Below, in pieces: positions 33,801-43,890 of a DNA stretch of 64,000 bases. The translations under genes were made by a program, and so were the position numbers. The first letter of the stretch is position 1, and every line of letters starts with the position of its first letter. The stretch spans positions 62,001-126,000 of the forward strand of contig NZ_JBKQWY010000011.1 of assembly GCF_047308265.1 (NCBI RefSeq), in the 5' to 3' direction. A model generated the notes under the pieces. The model searched no databases, was not told the origin of the DNA, and was given only the letters and a program-made list of their open reading frames with translations. The stretch comes from Maricaulis sp047308265 (GTDB taxonomy: Bacteria > Pseudomonadota > Alphaproteobacteria > Caulobacterales > Maricaulaceae).

Positions 33801-34451
33801 ATGAAATTCTTTGTCGACACGGCAGAAGTTAGCGATATCCGCGAGCTTGCCGAGACCGGCCTGATTGATGGTGTCACCACCAATCCCTCGTTGATCAAGA
33901 AGTCCGGCCGGGACTTCATCGAAGTGATTACCGAGATTTGCTCTGTCACGGATGGCCCGGTCTCTGCCGAGGTCGTCGCCACCGATGCAGAGGGCATGTT
34001 GGATGAAGGCCGTAAACTGGCCGCAGTCGCCGACAATATTGTCATCAAGCTGCCGCTCACCTGGGACGGCCTGAAGGCGTGCCGCAAATTCTCGGACGAA
34101 GGCATTGCGACCAATGTGACGCTGTGCTTCTCCGCCAATCAGGCCCTGCTGGCCGCCAAGGCCGGTGCCACCTATATCTCCCCGTTCATCGGACGTCTGG
34201 ACGATCTGGGTACGGACGGCATGGAGCTGATCGAGAAAATCCGGGTTGTCTATGACAATTATGGCTTCGAGACCGAAATTCTGGCGGCCTCGATCCGGTC
34301 TGCTGCTCATGTCGAACAATGCGCCCTGATAGGTGCAGACGTGGCGACCGTGCCGCCGGCCGTTCTCAAATCGCTGGCCAAGCACATGCTGACAGACAAG
34401 GGGCTGGAAGCCTTCCTGAAGGACTGGGCCGCGACAGGTCAGTCCATCTGA
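33801..34451 (+). CDS. Transaldolase (fructose-6-phosphate aldolase/TalC type)
   Basis: A 216-residue protein, the size of the short TalC/Fsa transaldolases. MKFFVDTAEVSDIRELAETGLIDGVTTNPSLI is the typical first half; the Schiff-base lysine lies in NIVIKLPLTWDGLKA (about residue 85), followed by NVTLCFSANQALLAAKAGATYISPFIGRLDD. It is 12 bases after the isomerase stop and so belongs to the operon, supplying carbon rearrangement after xylulose 5-phosphate. A strong terminator follows. Confidence 0.93.
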   Translation: MKFFVDTAEVSDIRELAETGLIDGVTTNPSLIKKSGRDFIEVITEICSVTDGPVSAEVVATDAEGMLDEGRKLAAVADNIVIKLPLTWDGLKACRKFSDEGIATNVTLCFSANQALLAAKAGATYISPFIGRLDDLGTDGMELIEKIRVVYDNYGFETEILAASIRSAAHVEQCALIGADVATVPPAVLKSLAKHMLTDKGLEAFLKDWAATGQSI

Positions 34452-34493
34452 TCTCAGCACACCTTGTTTATCCGTGTCTTTCCCGAGACACAC

Positions 34494-34522
34494 AAAACCC
34501 GGTCGCTTGCGGCCGGGTTTTT
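34494..34522. terminator. Bidirectional terminator between transaldolase and TonB receptor genes
   Basis: AAAACCCGG/CCGGGTTTTT with inner CGC/GCG pairs; T run on the plus side and A run (T on the minus strand) on the other. Confidence 0.85.
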
Positions 34523-34547
34523 CGTTTGTGAACCGGGAACCGGTTTC

Positions 34548-37500
34548 TCAGAACTGGCGGGTCAGACCTGTATAGACCGTCACACCACTGGTCGTGGCGT
34601 TGTAGAGACGACGGACACTGTCGGAATACTGTTCTTCGCGTTCATCCGTCAGGTTGATGACATCCAGCGACCATCGCCAGTCTGTACCCAGATAGGCAAA
34701 GGCGGCCAGATCGACATAGGTGGTCGCGTTGAAACCCCGATGATCCTCATCCGACCCGGTCGCGCCCCCTCGGGAAACGTAATCACTGCGATGATTGGCC
34801 GAGACCCGCACCCCCCAATCCGACGTCTCGTAATACACGCTGGCATTCCATGTGAGGTCTGACAGGCCCTCAAGACCGAAAATCGCTGTTTCACCCCGGG
34901 CCCGCTGGTCCGGGCTGGCATAATTCACCTCACCCTCGGCGAACGTGAGATTGGCCAGGAAACCGAACGGCTCGGGCAGGCCGGGCAGAAAATCCAGCTC
35001 ACTTTGCCAGGCCAGTTCGAGCCCCATCAAATCCGCGTCTTCCAGATTTATGCTGCGCGTAAACTCGGCCACGCGGCTTTGCGCGGTGAGCGCAGGTGCA
35101 AGCGCCGGATCAAGCCCGGTCTCCGCAAAACTCAGATCGGTCTGGACCTGCGTTCCGATAAAACCATCAATCTGTTTGAAAAAGACCGCAGCGCTGACAA
35201 GCTCGGTTCCGCTCGGATACCACTCCAACGACACATCCAGATTATCGGACTGGAAGGGGCGCAGATCCGGATTGCCAGCCGATATGCGATAACTGTTGTC
35301 CGGCATCTGCTCGACATCCACCGCAGCGGCAAGCGCATCGACCGGTGGTCGATTGATATTGCGATACGCCGCCATGCGGATCACCAGCCCGCCATCGAAC
35401 TCCGTCGCCACTTCCAGGCTTGGCAGCCAGTCGGAACTCTCTCCGGTATTACGATCCTGGCCCGTCAGGCCGACACGTGTTTGGGTCCGCGTCCGGCTGT
35501 AGCGCACGCCGGCTTCACCCCGGATCTCGCCCCAGCTTGGCTGAGAGCGAAACGCCGCTTGCAGATAGGCCGACAGGGTCTCTTCGCGCAATCGCCAGAC
35601 CTGATCGACCGGAATGGGAATGTCCTCCACACCATAACGTTCAAACGTTGCGTTCTGATCGACGACCGTCCACGCCTGGTCGGCATGACGATCGAGACGG
35701 CGCGCATACAGTGTGGGATCATCGTCCAGCGCACCACTCTCAAAGACGTCGACGAACAGGTCGTCCAGGCGGTCCCGGCGCCCGGAATTGGCATATCTCT
35801 GCCAGGCCAGTCCTGTGTGAACATCCAGGCCATCATGCCAGGGCTGCTGAACATCCAGCCGGGCCGTATGTTGCTCGAGATCACGATAGAACCGGTTCCG
35901 GTCGACTTCGTGGGCGCGCCAGTTCTGCACGCGATCCACATCCCATCCATAGGTGTTCCGGCCGTAGAAACGATCGGCCCGATAGTCGGTCGTCACAGGC
36001 CCCAACGCCTCGAGATAAAACTTGTCACTCTTGGGCAGATCATAGCTCGAGGTCTGCCACCCACCCGACGCTCGAACGACACCGCCACCGCTCAGATCCC
36101 AATCAAGACCAAAGGAGAGCTGATCCATGCGGTGCCGTGACCGCTGGATGCGTGTTTCCGAGGCCGTTGTTGCCTGGTCGGCTACGAGATAGACAGCATC
36201 TCCGTTGGCATCCACGTCCAGCTCCAGCAGGCGTGTCGGTCCGACCGGCTGACCATCCACACGTGTATCTCCATCAAGCCAGGTGGAGCCCAGCCCCCGA
36301 GAGGCGAGATGCCACTCCTGTCGATCACTGTCGAATTGGCCATGCATGAGGTCGACCACAGCCTGGACAGACGGATTCACCTGCCACTGCAGGGTTGTTA
36401 CGACACCGAAACGGCTTTGTTCTGCCCCCCAGACAGACAGGCGATTGCCGCGCGCGAAGGCGATTTCACCCTCTGCAATACGCTGGGCCAGAACCGGGTC
36501 GAGCGCTGAAAGATCGGTATTGCCTCCAGTCAAACGACGCCAGCGATAGGTGTTATACCCCTGCTCCTCGGTCTCGCGCTGGCTGTATGCGCCTGAAACG
36601 GCCACGCCAAAACGCGATGTCGGCTGCCAGACCCAGCGCGCCGTCAGCTGTGGGCTGATATCTTCCGTCCTGTCATTCGTGCCCACCCGCGCGGTGATCT
36701 GGTTGAGAGACGCGCCAACCTCCAGCGGACGAGGCGTATAGAGCCGCACTGTACCGGCCAGCCCCCCCCTCGCGCTGATCCGCAGAGAATGTCTTGTCGA
36801 CATCAATGCGTGTGAAAAGGTCCGCAGAGAAGACATTGAAATCAAACGCGCGGTCCCGCGTGCGCTGCCCTCGGCTGTCCATCGGGGAATCCACCCCTGC
36901 CGTCACCGGCATGCCGTTCAACTCCACCCGGGTGAAACCCGGGCCCAGCCCCCTCAGGGTAATGCGACGCCCCTCTCCGGCTTCGCGGTTGATCGCAACT
37001 CCGGGCAGTCTCTGAACAGCCTCCGCCAGGTTGAGATCCGCAAAACGCGCAATGTCCGAGGCGATAATCACATCGGAAACACCGACGTCCGAGCGCTTGA
37101 TCCGCAACGCGTCAAACAGGGCCTGGCGAAATCCCGTCACCTCGATCCATTCGATCGGCATCACCGGATCCGCAACCTCTGAATCAACCGGATAGACCAG
37201 ATGGGGGATCGCGACCGAAACCGGCGCGATGACGAATCCGCCCTCACGCTCCACAGCTTCGAACCCACTCCCGTCAAGCAGGCGCGCCAGGGCCTCGCTT
37301 ACACTCAAACGCCCCACCACACCGGTCGTTCTGATGTGGGTGAGGTTCATGCGCGTTCCGATCGGACGATCGGCTTGCTCGGATACACGTTGAAGCGCCT
37401 CAACGAGAGAGCCGGAGGCTATGTTGAAATCGACGACCACGGCATCGTCGACCTGAGTCAGCTGTGTCGACAGGTACAGGGCGTGTGCCGGCGACAGGGT

Positions 37501-37557
37501 CGACGAGACAAGTCCGAGCATCCCGATGATGCCGCAGATGCCAGTGCGCTGCCTCAT
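34548..37557 (-). pseudogene. STN-domain TonB-dependent receptor, interrupted by a +1 frameshift
   Basis: Two frames together form one receptor of about 1000 residues. The first (to about 36770) has a signal peptide MRQRTGICGIIGMLGLVSSTLSPAHA, an STN domain (FNIASGSLVEALQRVSEQADRPIGTRM...SVSEALARLLDGSGFEAVEREGGFVIAP) and the plug (DLNLAEAVQRLPGVAINREAGEGRRITLRGLGPGFTRVELNGM). It should continue QREGGLAGTVRLYTPRPL, as in the paralogue downstream of the sigma factor (NEGGLAGTVGLFTAKPF), but a run of eight G shifts it to QREGGAGRYSAAL. The rest continues in the other frame to a normal barrel end TGLTRQF. Seven G would restore it. Could be inactive, phase-variable, or a base-calling error. STN receptors signal to FecR; the sigma/FecR pair lies about 3 kb upstream in transcription. 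Confidence 0.85.
36762..36769. repeat. Homopolymer run C(8)/G(8) at the receptor frameshift
   Basis: Eight C on the plus strand; in the coding strand the run spans the GAG-GGG-GGG codons. Loss of one base joins the two receptor frames. Confidence 0.9.
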
Positions 37558-37734
37558 GCCAACAAAAACTCGTGTCCCGACCCGGAGAAACCCCAAGATC
37601 TGGTTATCCTGTGCGCATGTCAGAGGTATGAAACAGGTCGAGTCGAGCTGAGAACAGCACTGTTTATTCACGTTCAGGCTGTCCGAGTGCGTGACGCCTG
37701 CAACCGAGGTGCGATACCCCCATCCAAACAGCCT

Positions 37735-37781
37735 GCAGGAAAAAGAAAAGCGCCCTCCCGGGGTCCGACGGAAGGGCGCTT
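37735..37781 (-). terminator. Rho-independent terminator of the second TonB receptor gene
   Basis: AAGCGCCCT/AGGGCGCTT stem around a 16-base loop (37748-37781), followed on the minus strand by CTTTTCTTTTTCC. It lies in the 241-base gap before the STN receptor, which otherwise shows only its leader. Confidence 0.82.
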
Positions 37782-37798
37782 GCAGTCAGGTCGCTAGA

Positions 37799-40549
37799 TT
37801 AGAATTGAACGTTCACACCGGTGTAGACCGTCGTGCCGCTCGTCGTCGTATTATAGAGGCGACGGGCGCTGTCAGAGTATTGCTCCTCACGCTCGTCGGT
37901 CAGGTTGATCAGGTCCAGCGTCCACTTGATGCTGTCATTGATCTGGTAGAAGGCGGACGCGTCGACATAGGTGGTTTCATTGAAACCGCGAATGTCTTCA
38001 TCGGAACCGCCACCGCCAACACGGGCGATGTAGTCGCTGCGATAATTGGCGGACACACGCGCACCATAAGTGTCGGTCTCATAGTAGAGCGTGAAGTTGA
38101 ATGTGTCCTCGGACAGACCTTCCAGCGGGAAGACCGTGGTCGTGCCCGGGAAGTTCGAGGCCACCACGTCTGCATAGTCCAGCTCCGCGTCCACATAGGT
38201 GTAGTTTGCGGTGAAACCGGCATTTTGCAGCAGACCCGGCAGGAAGAAGAAATCGCTCTGAGCGATCAGTTCCAGACCGGTGATTTCAGTGGAGTTCAGG
38301 TTCACCGAGCGGGAGTAATTGCTGACCACCTGGTCCAAGGATGCCGTCTGGCCCGTCGGCATGACAGCCTGCAGCAGGTCGAGAGACAGACCGGTTTGCG
38401 AATACGCGATACCGCTGATGCTCTCGGTACCAACAAAACCGTCAATCTCCTTGAAGAAGACGCCGGCGCCGATCATGCCGACATCACCGAAGAAGTATTC
38501 CACACCGAGGTCGAAATTGTCGGACGTGTAGGGCTGGAGTTCCGGATTGGAGGCCGACACCTCGATCTCCACACCACCAACATTATCCACGTTGGAGACC
38601 GAACCATTCAGACGCAGCGCGCCGAGAGAGGGACGGTTGATGTTCTGGGAGAAGGCTGCACGAACCTGAAGATCTTCCGTGACTTCCAGAACCGCATTGA
38701 TGGACGGCAGGACATCGTCATAGGAATTGGTCTGGGTCGTGTCCTGGCCATTCACCTGACCGAAAGCGGTGGTTTCGGTCTCGAAGTAACGCACACCGAC
38801 ATTACCGCGGAACGGCATGTCGCCCAGCATGGTGTACCAGTTCACCTTGGCATAGGCCGCGACGGTTTCTTCCTCGACAGCATATTCGTTGCGGATATCC
38901 GCATTGGCGCTCATGGACGCTTCGCGGTCGACACCGAAGAGGCTGAATGCCGCATCCATGTCCACGATCGTCCAGGACTGATCATCATGGCCCGAAAAGA
39001 CCTGTGCGACGGAGGACACATCACCGCTGATCGTTCCGGCCTGCCATTCAGAGCGCAGCAGGTTGGAGATGCGACGTTCGGAGCCCGAGTTTTCGAACTT
39101 CTGCCAGGAGGCACCGGCTTCCAGTTCGAACACCTCGTTCAGATCGTAGGAGAGATCGAATTTAGCATTGTCGAAGGAAGACGTCTGCTCGCTGTCATCC
39201 AGATCAATCTCGTGAGCCCACCACTCGGACGCATCGGCCGGATCGAAATCATAGGTGTTGTAAGCATAGTGACGGTCACCGGTATAATCCGAGATCACGC
39301 CGCCATACGTCTCCAGATAGAATTTGTCGGAGATCGGCAGGGAGAAGTTGGATTCTTCCGTCCCGATCAGGCCGGACACGGTCAGACGTTCGGTCACGTC
39401 CCACTCACCGGACAGAACAAATTGCGTGAAATCATTCTCGGCCAGCTGGCGGCGGGTTTCCGTGGCGATGTTGGTTTCCGACACGTCGAGATACACAACT
39501 TCGTTGGCATCATTATAGCGGATCTCATTGATGGTCGCCGGACCATAAGTCACACCATTGTGGGTGTTCGTTCCACCCAGCCATGTGGAAGAAGAGTTCC
39601 GGGCCGCCAGATGCAGCTCGTCACGCTCGCCGGTGAACTCACCATACAGAGCGTCAAACGTCAGGGTCACATTCTCGGCCGGACGCCATTGTGCGGCGAA
39701 GGTCAGGCCCAGGCGTTCCTGTTCGCTTTCCCAAACCGACAGACGGTTACCACGCGGGAAGATCAGATTGCCGGAATTCACGGCATCCTGGTCGGCTTGC
39801 GGCAGCAGGGAGAGGTCGGAACCCCGGCTGTCGCGGGCGCGCCAGCGATAGGTGTTGTAGCCCTGCTCCTGGGTGTCACGACGGGAATACGCGACCGAAA
39901 AGAGCATGCCGAACTGGTCATCCCAATTCTGGGAGATCAGGCCTGCAAGGCGAGGAGAGAAGTCCTCCGTGGCCGTGTTGGTACCCGCCTGGGCCGACAC
40001 AGCTGCACGGAAACCATCGCTGTCGAACGGTTTGGCGGTGAACAGGCCCACGGTACCGGCCAGGCCGCCTTCGTTCTGGTCGGCGGAGAAGGACTTGGTC
40101 ACGTCGACCCGATTGAACAGCTCAGACGCGAAGATGTTGAAGTCGAAAGCCCGGTCACGTGTACGCTGGCCGCGGCTGTCCATCGGCGAGTCGACATTGC
40201 CGAGTACTTCCATGCCGTTCAGCTGAACACGGGTGAAGTCCGGGCCGAGACCCCGGAGGGACACACGACGACCTTCGCCAGCTTCACGATTGATGGCCAC
40301 ACCGGACACACGCTGCAGCGATTCAGCCAGGTTGAGGTCCGGGAATTTTGCGATGTCTTCGGCGATGATGGTATCGCGGACTTCATCGGATTCACGACGA
40401 ATGTCACGGGCGTTGGCCAGCGTGGTGCGGAAACCGGTCACGGTGATGACTTCGGCATCTGCGGACGAGGTGTCGTCCTGGGCCAGGGCCGGGGCGGCCA
40501 GAGCCAGAACGGCGAGCGAGGCGGAGCTCATCAGAGCGATGGATTTCAT
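37799..40549 (-). CDS. TonB-dependent receptor, carbohydrate-type
   Basis: A 916-residue receptor with signal MKSIALMSSASLAVLALAAPALAQ, a likely TonB box in AEVITVTGFRTT, plug motifs DIAKFPDLNLAESLQRVSGVAINREAGEGRRVSLRGLGPDFTRVQLNGMEV, and a barrel ending YTGVNVQF. No STN domain. Its plug and barrel are clearly related to those of the frameshifted receptor downstream (shared SPMDSRGQRTRDRAFDFN, DEREEQYSDS.RRLYN), so they are products of tandem duplication. Ends at a terminator. The sigma/FecR genes lie 176 bases upstream in the same direction and probably control it. Substrate unknown; likely an oligosaccharide. Confidence 0.92.
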   Translation of the reverse strand: MKSIALMSSASLAVLALAAPALAQDDTSSADAEVITVTGFRTTLANARDIRRESDEVRDTIIAEDIAKFPDLNLAESLQRVSGVAINREAGEGRRVSLRGLGPDFTRVQLNGMEVLGNVDSPMDSRGQRTRDRAFDFNIFASELFNRVDVTKSFSADQNEGGLAGTVGLFTAKPFDSDGFRAAVSAQAGTNTATEDFSPRLAGLISQNWDDQFGMLFSVAYSRRDTQEQGYNTYRWRARDSRGSDLSLLPQADQDAVNSGNLIFPRGNRLSVWESEQERLGLTFAAQWRPAENVTLTFDALYGEFTGERDELHLAARNSSSTWLGGTNTHNGVTYGPATINEIRYNDANEVVYLDVSETNIATETRRQLAENDFTQFVLSGEWDVTERLTVSGLIGTEESNFSLPISDKFYLETYGGVISDYTGDRHYAYNTYDFDPADASEWWAHEIDLDDSEQTSSFDNAKFDLSYDLNEVFELEAGASWQKFENSGSERRISNLLRSEWQAGTISGDVSSVAQVFSGHDDQSWTIVDMDAAFSLFGVDREASMSANADIRNEYAVEEETVAAYAKVNWYTMLGDMPFRGNVGVRYFETETTAFGQVNGQDTTQTNSYDDVLPSINAVLEVTEDLQVRAAFSQNINRPSLGALRLNGSVSNVDNVGGVEIEVSASNPELQPYTSDNFDLGVEYFFGDVGMIGAGVFFKEIDGFVGTESISGIAYSQTGLSLDLLQAVMPTGQTASLDQVVSNYSRSVNLNSTEITGLELIAQSDFFFLPGLLQNAGFTANYTYVDAELDYADVVASNFPGTTTVFPLEGLSEDTFNFTLYYETDTYGARVSANYRSDYIARVGGGGSDEDIRGFNETTYVDASAFYQINDSIKWTLDLINLTDEREEQYSDSARRLYNTTTSGTTVYTGVNVQF

Positions 40550-40725
40550 GTCATGTCCCCCAATTGGACGGTCAGATAGCGCGGTGGCGGTGCACCGGAA
40601 CCCGACAGTCCCGTGCGCACTGACCGGGAAGAGCGGCCGGACAGTCGTTTGGGGACAGGGAGTTGCGTGAATGTTTTGCGACGAAAACGAGATAGAAAAA
40701 AGGACTGGAAATCCAGCCCTTTAGC

Positions 40726-41742
40726 TTATTGGAGTTCCCAACCTTCGTCGGTCTCGACAAGATCGACATCCAGGATGGACGCGACAAATCTCAACGTCTC
40801 CTCCGGCTCGTTCAGCGGGTATCGCCCCGACAGGGGCTGGTCGAGCAGCGCAGGGTCCGCGACCCGGACCGGTCGATCGGTGTAATCCGCCAGCCGCGAC
40901 AGAATGTGACGCAGGGCCAGATTATCCGCATCCAGCCAGCGCCAGTCGGTCAGGTCCTGCTGACCTCCCAGTCTTCCTCGCTGAAGACCTAGGATGGGAT
41001 CGACGCGCACCCATTCTCCCGCAAGCGCCATATGTGCGCGTCCGGCACGGTCATCCACACGCACGACACCCTCGCTGACACGAACTTCGACGACATCAGC
41101 CGCGAGACGATCAACACTGAAAATCGTCCCCAGTGCCGTTGCACGCACACCATTCGCCTCGACGGTGAAACGCCGGGCCGGATCAGAGGTCACATCAAAC
41201 AGGGCCCGCCCATCCAGAAGGCGGATATCTCGCGCTGCATCTGAGTACGCCACTTCCAGTCGGGTTTGCGCACCCAGATCCATCCGCGTCGCATCGGCAA
41301 GTTCGTGACTGGCACGCTCGCCCTGACGCGTGGAGTAAAGGCTTGCCTCGATGCGGGGTGCGACAACCGGGCCCACGTCCTCGCCGCGCTGGAGCGCGAC
41401 CGGAACGGCAATCGCGACACACAGGGCTGCCACAGCCGCCGGCGCCACCCATGTCGCGGAAACCCAGTCGGCCAGGCCGGATTGAATACGACCCCAAAGC
41501 CCGGGGCGCACGATCGGCGCTGCCTGGGCGGCAAACTCACCTTGGAGGGCAGCGTCCAGCAGGGCCGGATCACTCATGGTCTGGCGCACAACGGCATAGG
41601 CTTCTGCATGCGAGCTGTCGGCGTCCAGCCATGCCTGAAACTCAGCCAGGCCGGCGCTGTCGAGCGCGGAACTTCGGTCAAACCAGTCCGCGGCCTGCTC
41701 GAAAACGTCCATGTCATCTGTTCCGGTCATGTGAACCGTCAT
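40726..41742 (-). CDS. FecR family anti-sigma factor
   Basis: A 338-residue membrane regulator. The N-terminal DUF4880-type part (AADWFDRSSALDSAGLAEFQAWLDADSSHAEAYA) binds the sigma factor, one TM helix lies at about residues 97-117 (WVAPAAVAALCVAIAVPVAL), and the periplasmic FecR domain is TRMDLGAQTRLEVAYSDAARDIRLLDGRALFDVTSDPARRFTVEANGVRATALGTIFSV. A C-terminal DUF4974-type part (ILSRLADYTDRPVRVADPAL...LSGRYPLNEPEETLRFVASILDVDL) resembles STN and would contact the receptor. The ATG overlaps the sigma stop (ATGA). Confidence 0.93.
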   Translation of the reverse strand: MTVHMTGTDDMDVFEQAADWFDRSSALDSAGLAEFQAWLDADSSHAEAYAVVRQTMSDPALLDAALQGEFAAQAAPIVRPGLWGRIQSGLADWVSATWVAPAAVAALCVAIAVPVALQRGEDVGPVVAPRIEASLYSTRQGERASHELADATRMDLGAQTRLEVAYSDAARDIRLLDGRALFDVTSDPARRFTVEANGVRATALGTIFSVDRLAADVVEVRVSEGVVRVDDRAGRAHMALAGEWVRVDPILGLQRGRLGGQQDLTDWRWLDADNLALRHILSRLADYTDRPVRVADPALLDQPLSGRYPLNEPEETLRFVASILDVDLVETDEGWELQ

Positions 41743-42287
41743 CGTGAGCCTCCTGTGCCCATCTTCTTGTTTTTTGGTGCCCCGTCCAGTCCGGGCTTGC
41801 CCGAGGCCTTCAAATTGGCACGGGCCAGGTCCGACATTGCGCGGACCAGGTGTTTTTTCACGGCCTCAACACTCAAGCCCAGACGCACGGCAATGGCGTC
41901 GCGCGACAAACCGTCAATGTGACGCATCACAAACACCTGACGACGCAAGGGGGGCATGTCTGAAAGCCGTCCTGCGAATTGCCGGAATCGCTCCCTGTAT
42001 TCCACCTGCTCATCCACCAGCGGCTGATCGCAGACAATCTGCTCATCCACCGGATCATGAATCACCGGCGCCTTTCGGTGCTGCGCATAAATCACGCTGT
42101 CGAGAACCCGATAGGCATAGGCCAATGGATTTTCGATCGTTGTCCGGCGCATTTGCTCCACGATACGCAGCAGGGCTTCCTGCACGACATCCTCGACCTG
42201 GGATGTGTCCCGCATGCGCCGCGAGGCATAGCCCTTCAGCCGATCCTTCTGGGACAGAAGCTCGGAAATGAGACTGTCATCACTCAT
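41739..42287 (-). CDS. ECF sigma factor, FecI-like
   Basis: A 182-residue sigma factor from the ATG at 42287. Region 2 is visible as KGYASRRMRDTSQVEDVVQEALLRIVEQ with ENPLAYAYRVLDSVIYAQHRK, and region 4 as LSDMPPLRRQVFVMRHIDGLSRDAIAVRLGLSVEAVKKHLVRAMSDL. Coupled to the FecR gene; with the STN receptor it forms a cell-surface signalling system in which ligand binding outside frees the sigma factor. Its likely targets are the two receptor genes that follow. Confidence 0.92.
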   Translation of the reverse strand: MSDDSLISELLSQKDRLKGYASRRMRDTSQVEDVVQEALLRIVEQMRRTTIENPLAYAYRVLDSVIYAQHRKAPVIHDPVDEQIVCDQPLVDEQVEYRERFRQFAGRLSDMPPLRRQVFVMRHIDGLSRDAIAVRLGLSVEAVKKHLVRAMSDLARANLKASGKPGLDGAPKNKKMGTGGSR

Positions 42288-42453
42288 CCGGACCGCTCCG
42301 CTCAGCGCCAACGCCATTACACCACGTCCAAAGCCTGGTTTCCATTCACTCAGGAGGACGAGTCACGCGCCAAGGAAACGGGGACAATTACATCTCAGCC
42401 TGTCCCCGAAACCGGGCGTCGTGAGTCATATAGTCTGGAGACAGGAGTATCCC

Positions 42454-43890
42454 ATGCTGACATGCCTCGCCATCGCAGCGTTCGCCCTCGACATGTGCCA
42501 GGACACTTCCGCAGATCTGGAGGAGGCGTCGCTGGCCCGCTGGCGCGCCGGAGATCATCACGTCCACAGCGAATACAGTGTGGGCTGGGATGACACCACC
42601 GCTCCCCCCACACCGATCCTTGCCGGCGATGCCATCTATCCAATCCGGCTGAATGTGGCGCAGGCACAGGCTCATGGACTGGAATGGATGGTCAGCACGG
42701 ATCATGGCGGCCCCAATCACGCCCGCCTCAATCTCGATGACGCCTATCCTGATCTGCTCGAGGCCCGACATCAGTATCCCGGCATGATCGTGTTCTACGG
42801 CATGGAGTTTGACACCCCCGGGGCGGATCATTCAGCCTTGATCCTGCCTCACACGCATGATGAAGCCGACCGGCTCTATGCGCTTGAGCAGACCTATGCC
42901 AAACGTGACGCTTGGCCGCGGGACCCGGATCGCGACACGCCGGACCGCATGATCGACGCTCTCGAGGCCATGCGTGACATGACCCCACCCCCTGTCCTGA
43001 TCGCCCACCACCCCTCCCGGTCCGCGACCGGACAGGGCGAATGGGGCCGGGACGATCCGGCGGAATTGCGAGCGTGGAACGATACCGCGCCAAACGTGGC
43101 GGTGGGTATGGAGGGATCGCCGGGACACCAGGCCGCCACCCTGACACCGTTCGGGGCTCCCAATCTCACAGCCGCCCGCGCAAGCTATCGTCGCCATCCC
43201 ACCTATGGCGGCTACGACCAGATGACCGCTCAACTGGGGGGATTTTGGGATTCCATGCTGGCCGAGGGGCGACGCTGGTGGATCACAGCGTCATCCGATT
43301 CCCACAAACACTGGCGTGAAGGCGGGGCTGATTTCTGGCCCGGTGAATACTCCAAGACCTGGGTCCATGCTCCAGCCGACGCCAATGCCCTGCTCGATGC
43401 CGTGCGCGCCGGTCATGTCTTTGTCACGACAGGCGATCTGGTTGATGAACTGGCTCTGGAACTGGAAACCGACTCAGGTGCAAGAACCGAACTGCCCGGC
43501 CAGACCCTGCGCCTTGACCGCCCCGCGCGTGTGACCCTTCGCCTGGAGGTTCGAGACCCGGACACCGAGAATTTCGGTGGGCGCAATCCCCGGCTCAATC
43601 GGATTGATGTAATCCGGGGCGATATCACAGGCCATTATCACGACCCCGATACAGCGCACCACGCGCATGTGGAGGTGATCGCCCGCTTCGGCCCTGCGGA
43701 CTGGGAACAGGATGGCGAGTTGATCCGGATCGAACTCGATATGGGGCTCATCCGGCGTGACGGTTACATCCGATTGCGTGGCACCAATACCAATGAGCTC
43801 GAACCGGCTGCCGACCCGCTGGGTGAAAACCCCTGGGACGATCTGTGGTTCTACACCAATCCGGTTTTCGTGGAGATGGTCGAAGACTAG
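42454..43890 (+). CDS. PHP-domain metallohydrolase, CehA/McbA-like
   Basis: A 478-residue protein from the ATG at 42454 (AGGAG six bases upstream); a short hydrophobic leader MLTCLAIAAFALDMC may be a signal peptide. PHP metal motifs are visible as GDHHVHSEYS, WMVSTDHGGPNHA, FYGMEFDTPGADHSALIL, VLIAHHPSRS and SSDSHKHW. This CehA/McbA layout is found in a set of secreted or periplasmic phosphoesterases and carbamate hydrolases; the substrate here is unknown. The C-terminal half (from about residue 340) forms a beta-rich domain. Divergent from the sigma gene, convergent with the STAS gene, with 4-base overlap. Confidence 0.8.
   Translation: MLTCLAIAAFALDMCQDTSADLEEASLARWRAGDHHVHSEYSVGWDDTTAPPTPILAGDAIYPIRLNVAQAQAHGLEWMVSTDHGGPNHARLNLDDAYPDLLEARHQYPGMIVFYGMEFDTPGADHSALILPHTHDEADRLYALEQTYAKRDAWPRDPDRDTPDRMIDALEAMRDMTPPPVLIAHHPSRSATGQGEWGRDDPAELRAWNDTAPNVAVGMEGSPGHQAATLTPFGAPNLTAARASYRRHPTYGGYDQMTAQLGGFWDSMLAEGRRWWITASSDSHKHWREGGADFWPGEYSKTWVHAPADANALLDAVRAGHVFVTTGDLVDELALELETDSGARTELPGQTLRLDRPARVTLRLEVRDPDTENFGGRNPRLNRIDVIRGDITGHYHDPDTAHHAHVEVIARFGPADWEQDGELIRIELDMGLIRRDGYIRLRGTNTNELEPAADPLGENPWDDLWFYTNPVFVEMVED

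Noticed and set aside
32817..34493. Minus-strand open frame of 558 codons
   Set aside because: Antisense to xylose isomerase and transaldolase, both of which carry full catalytic motifs.
37691..40579. Plus-strand open frame of 962 codons
   Set aside because: Exactly antisense to the TonB receptor gene at 37799-40549, which has a signal peptide, plug motifs and terminator. The antisense frame has no recognisable motif and results from high GC codon use.
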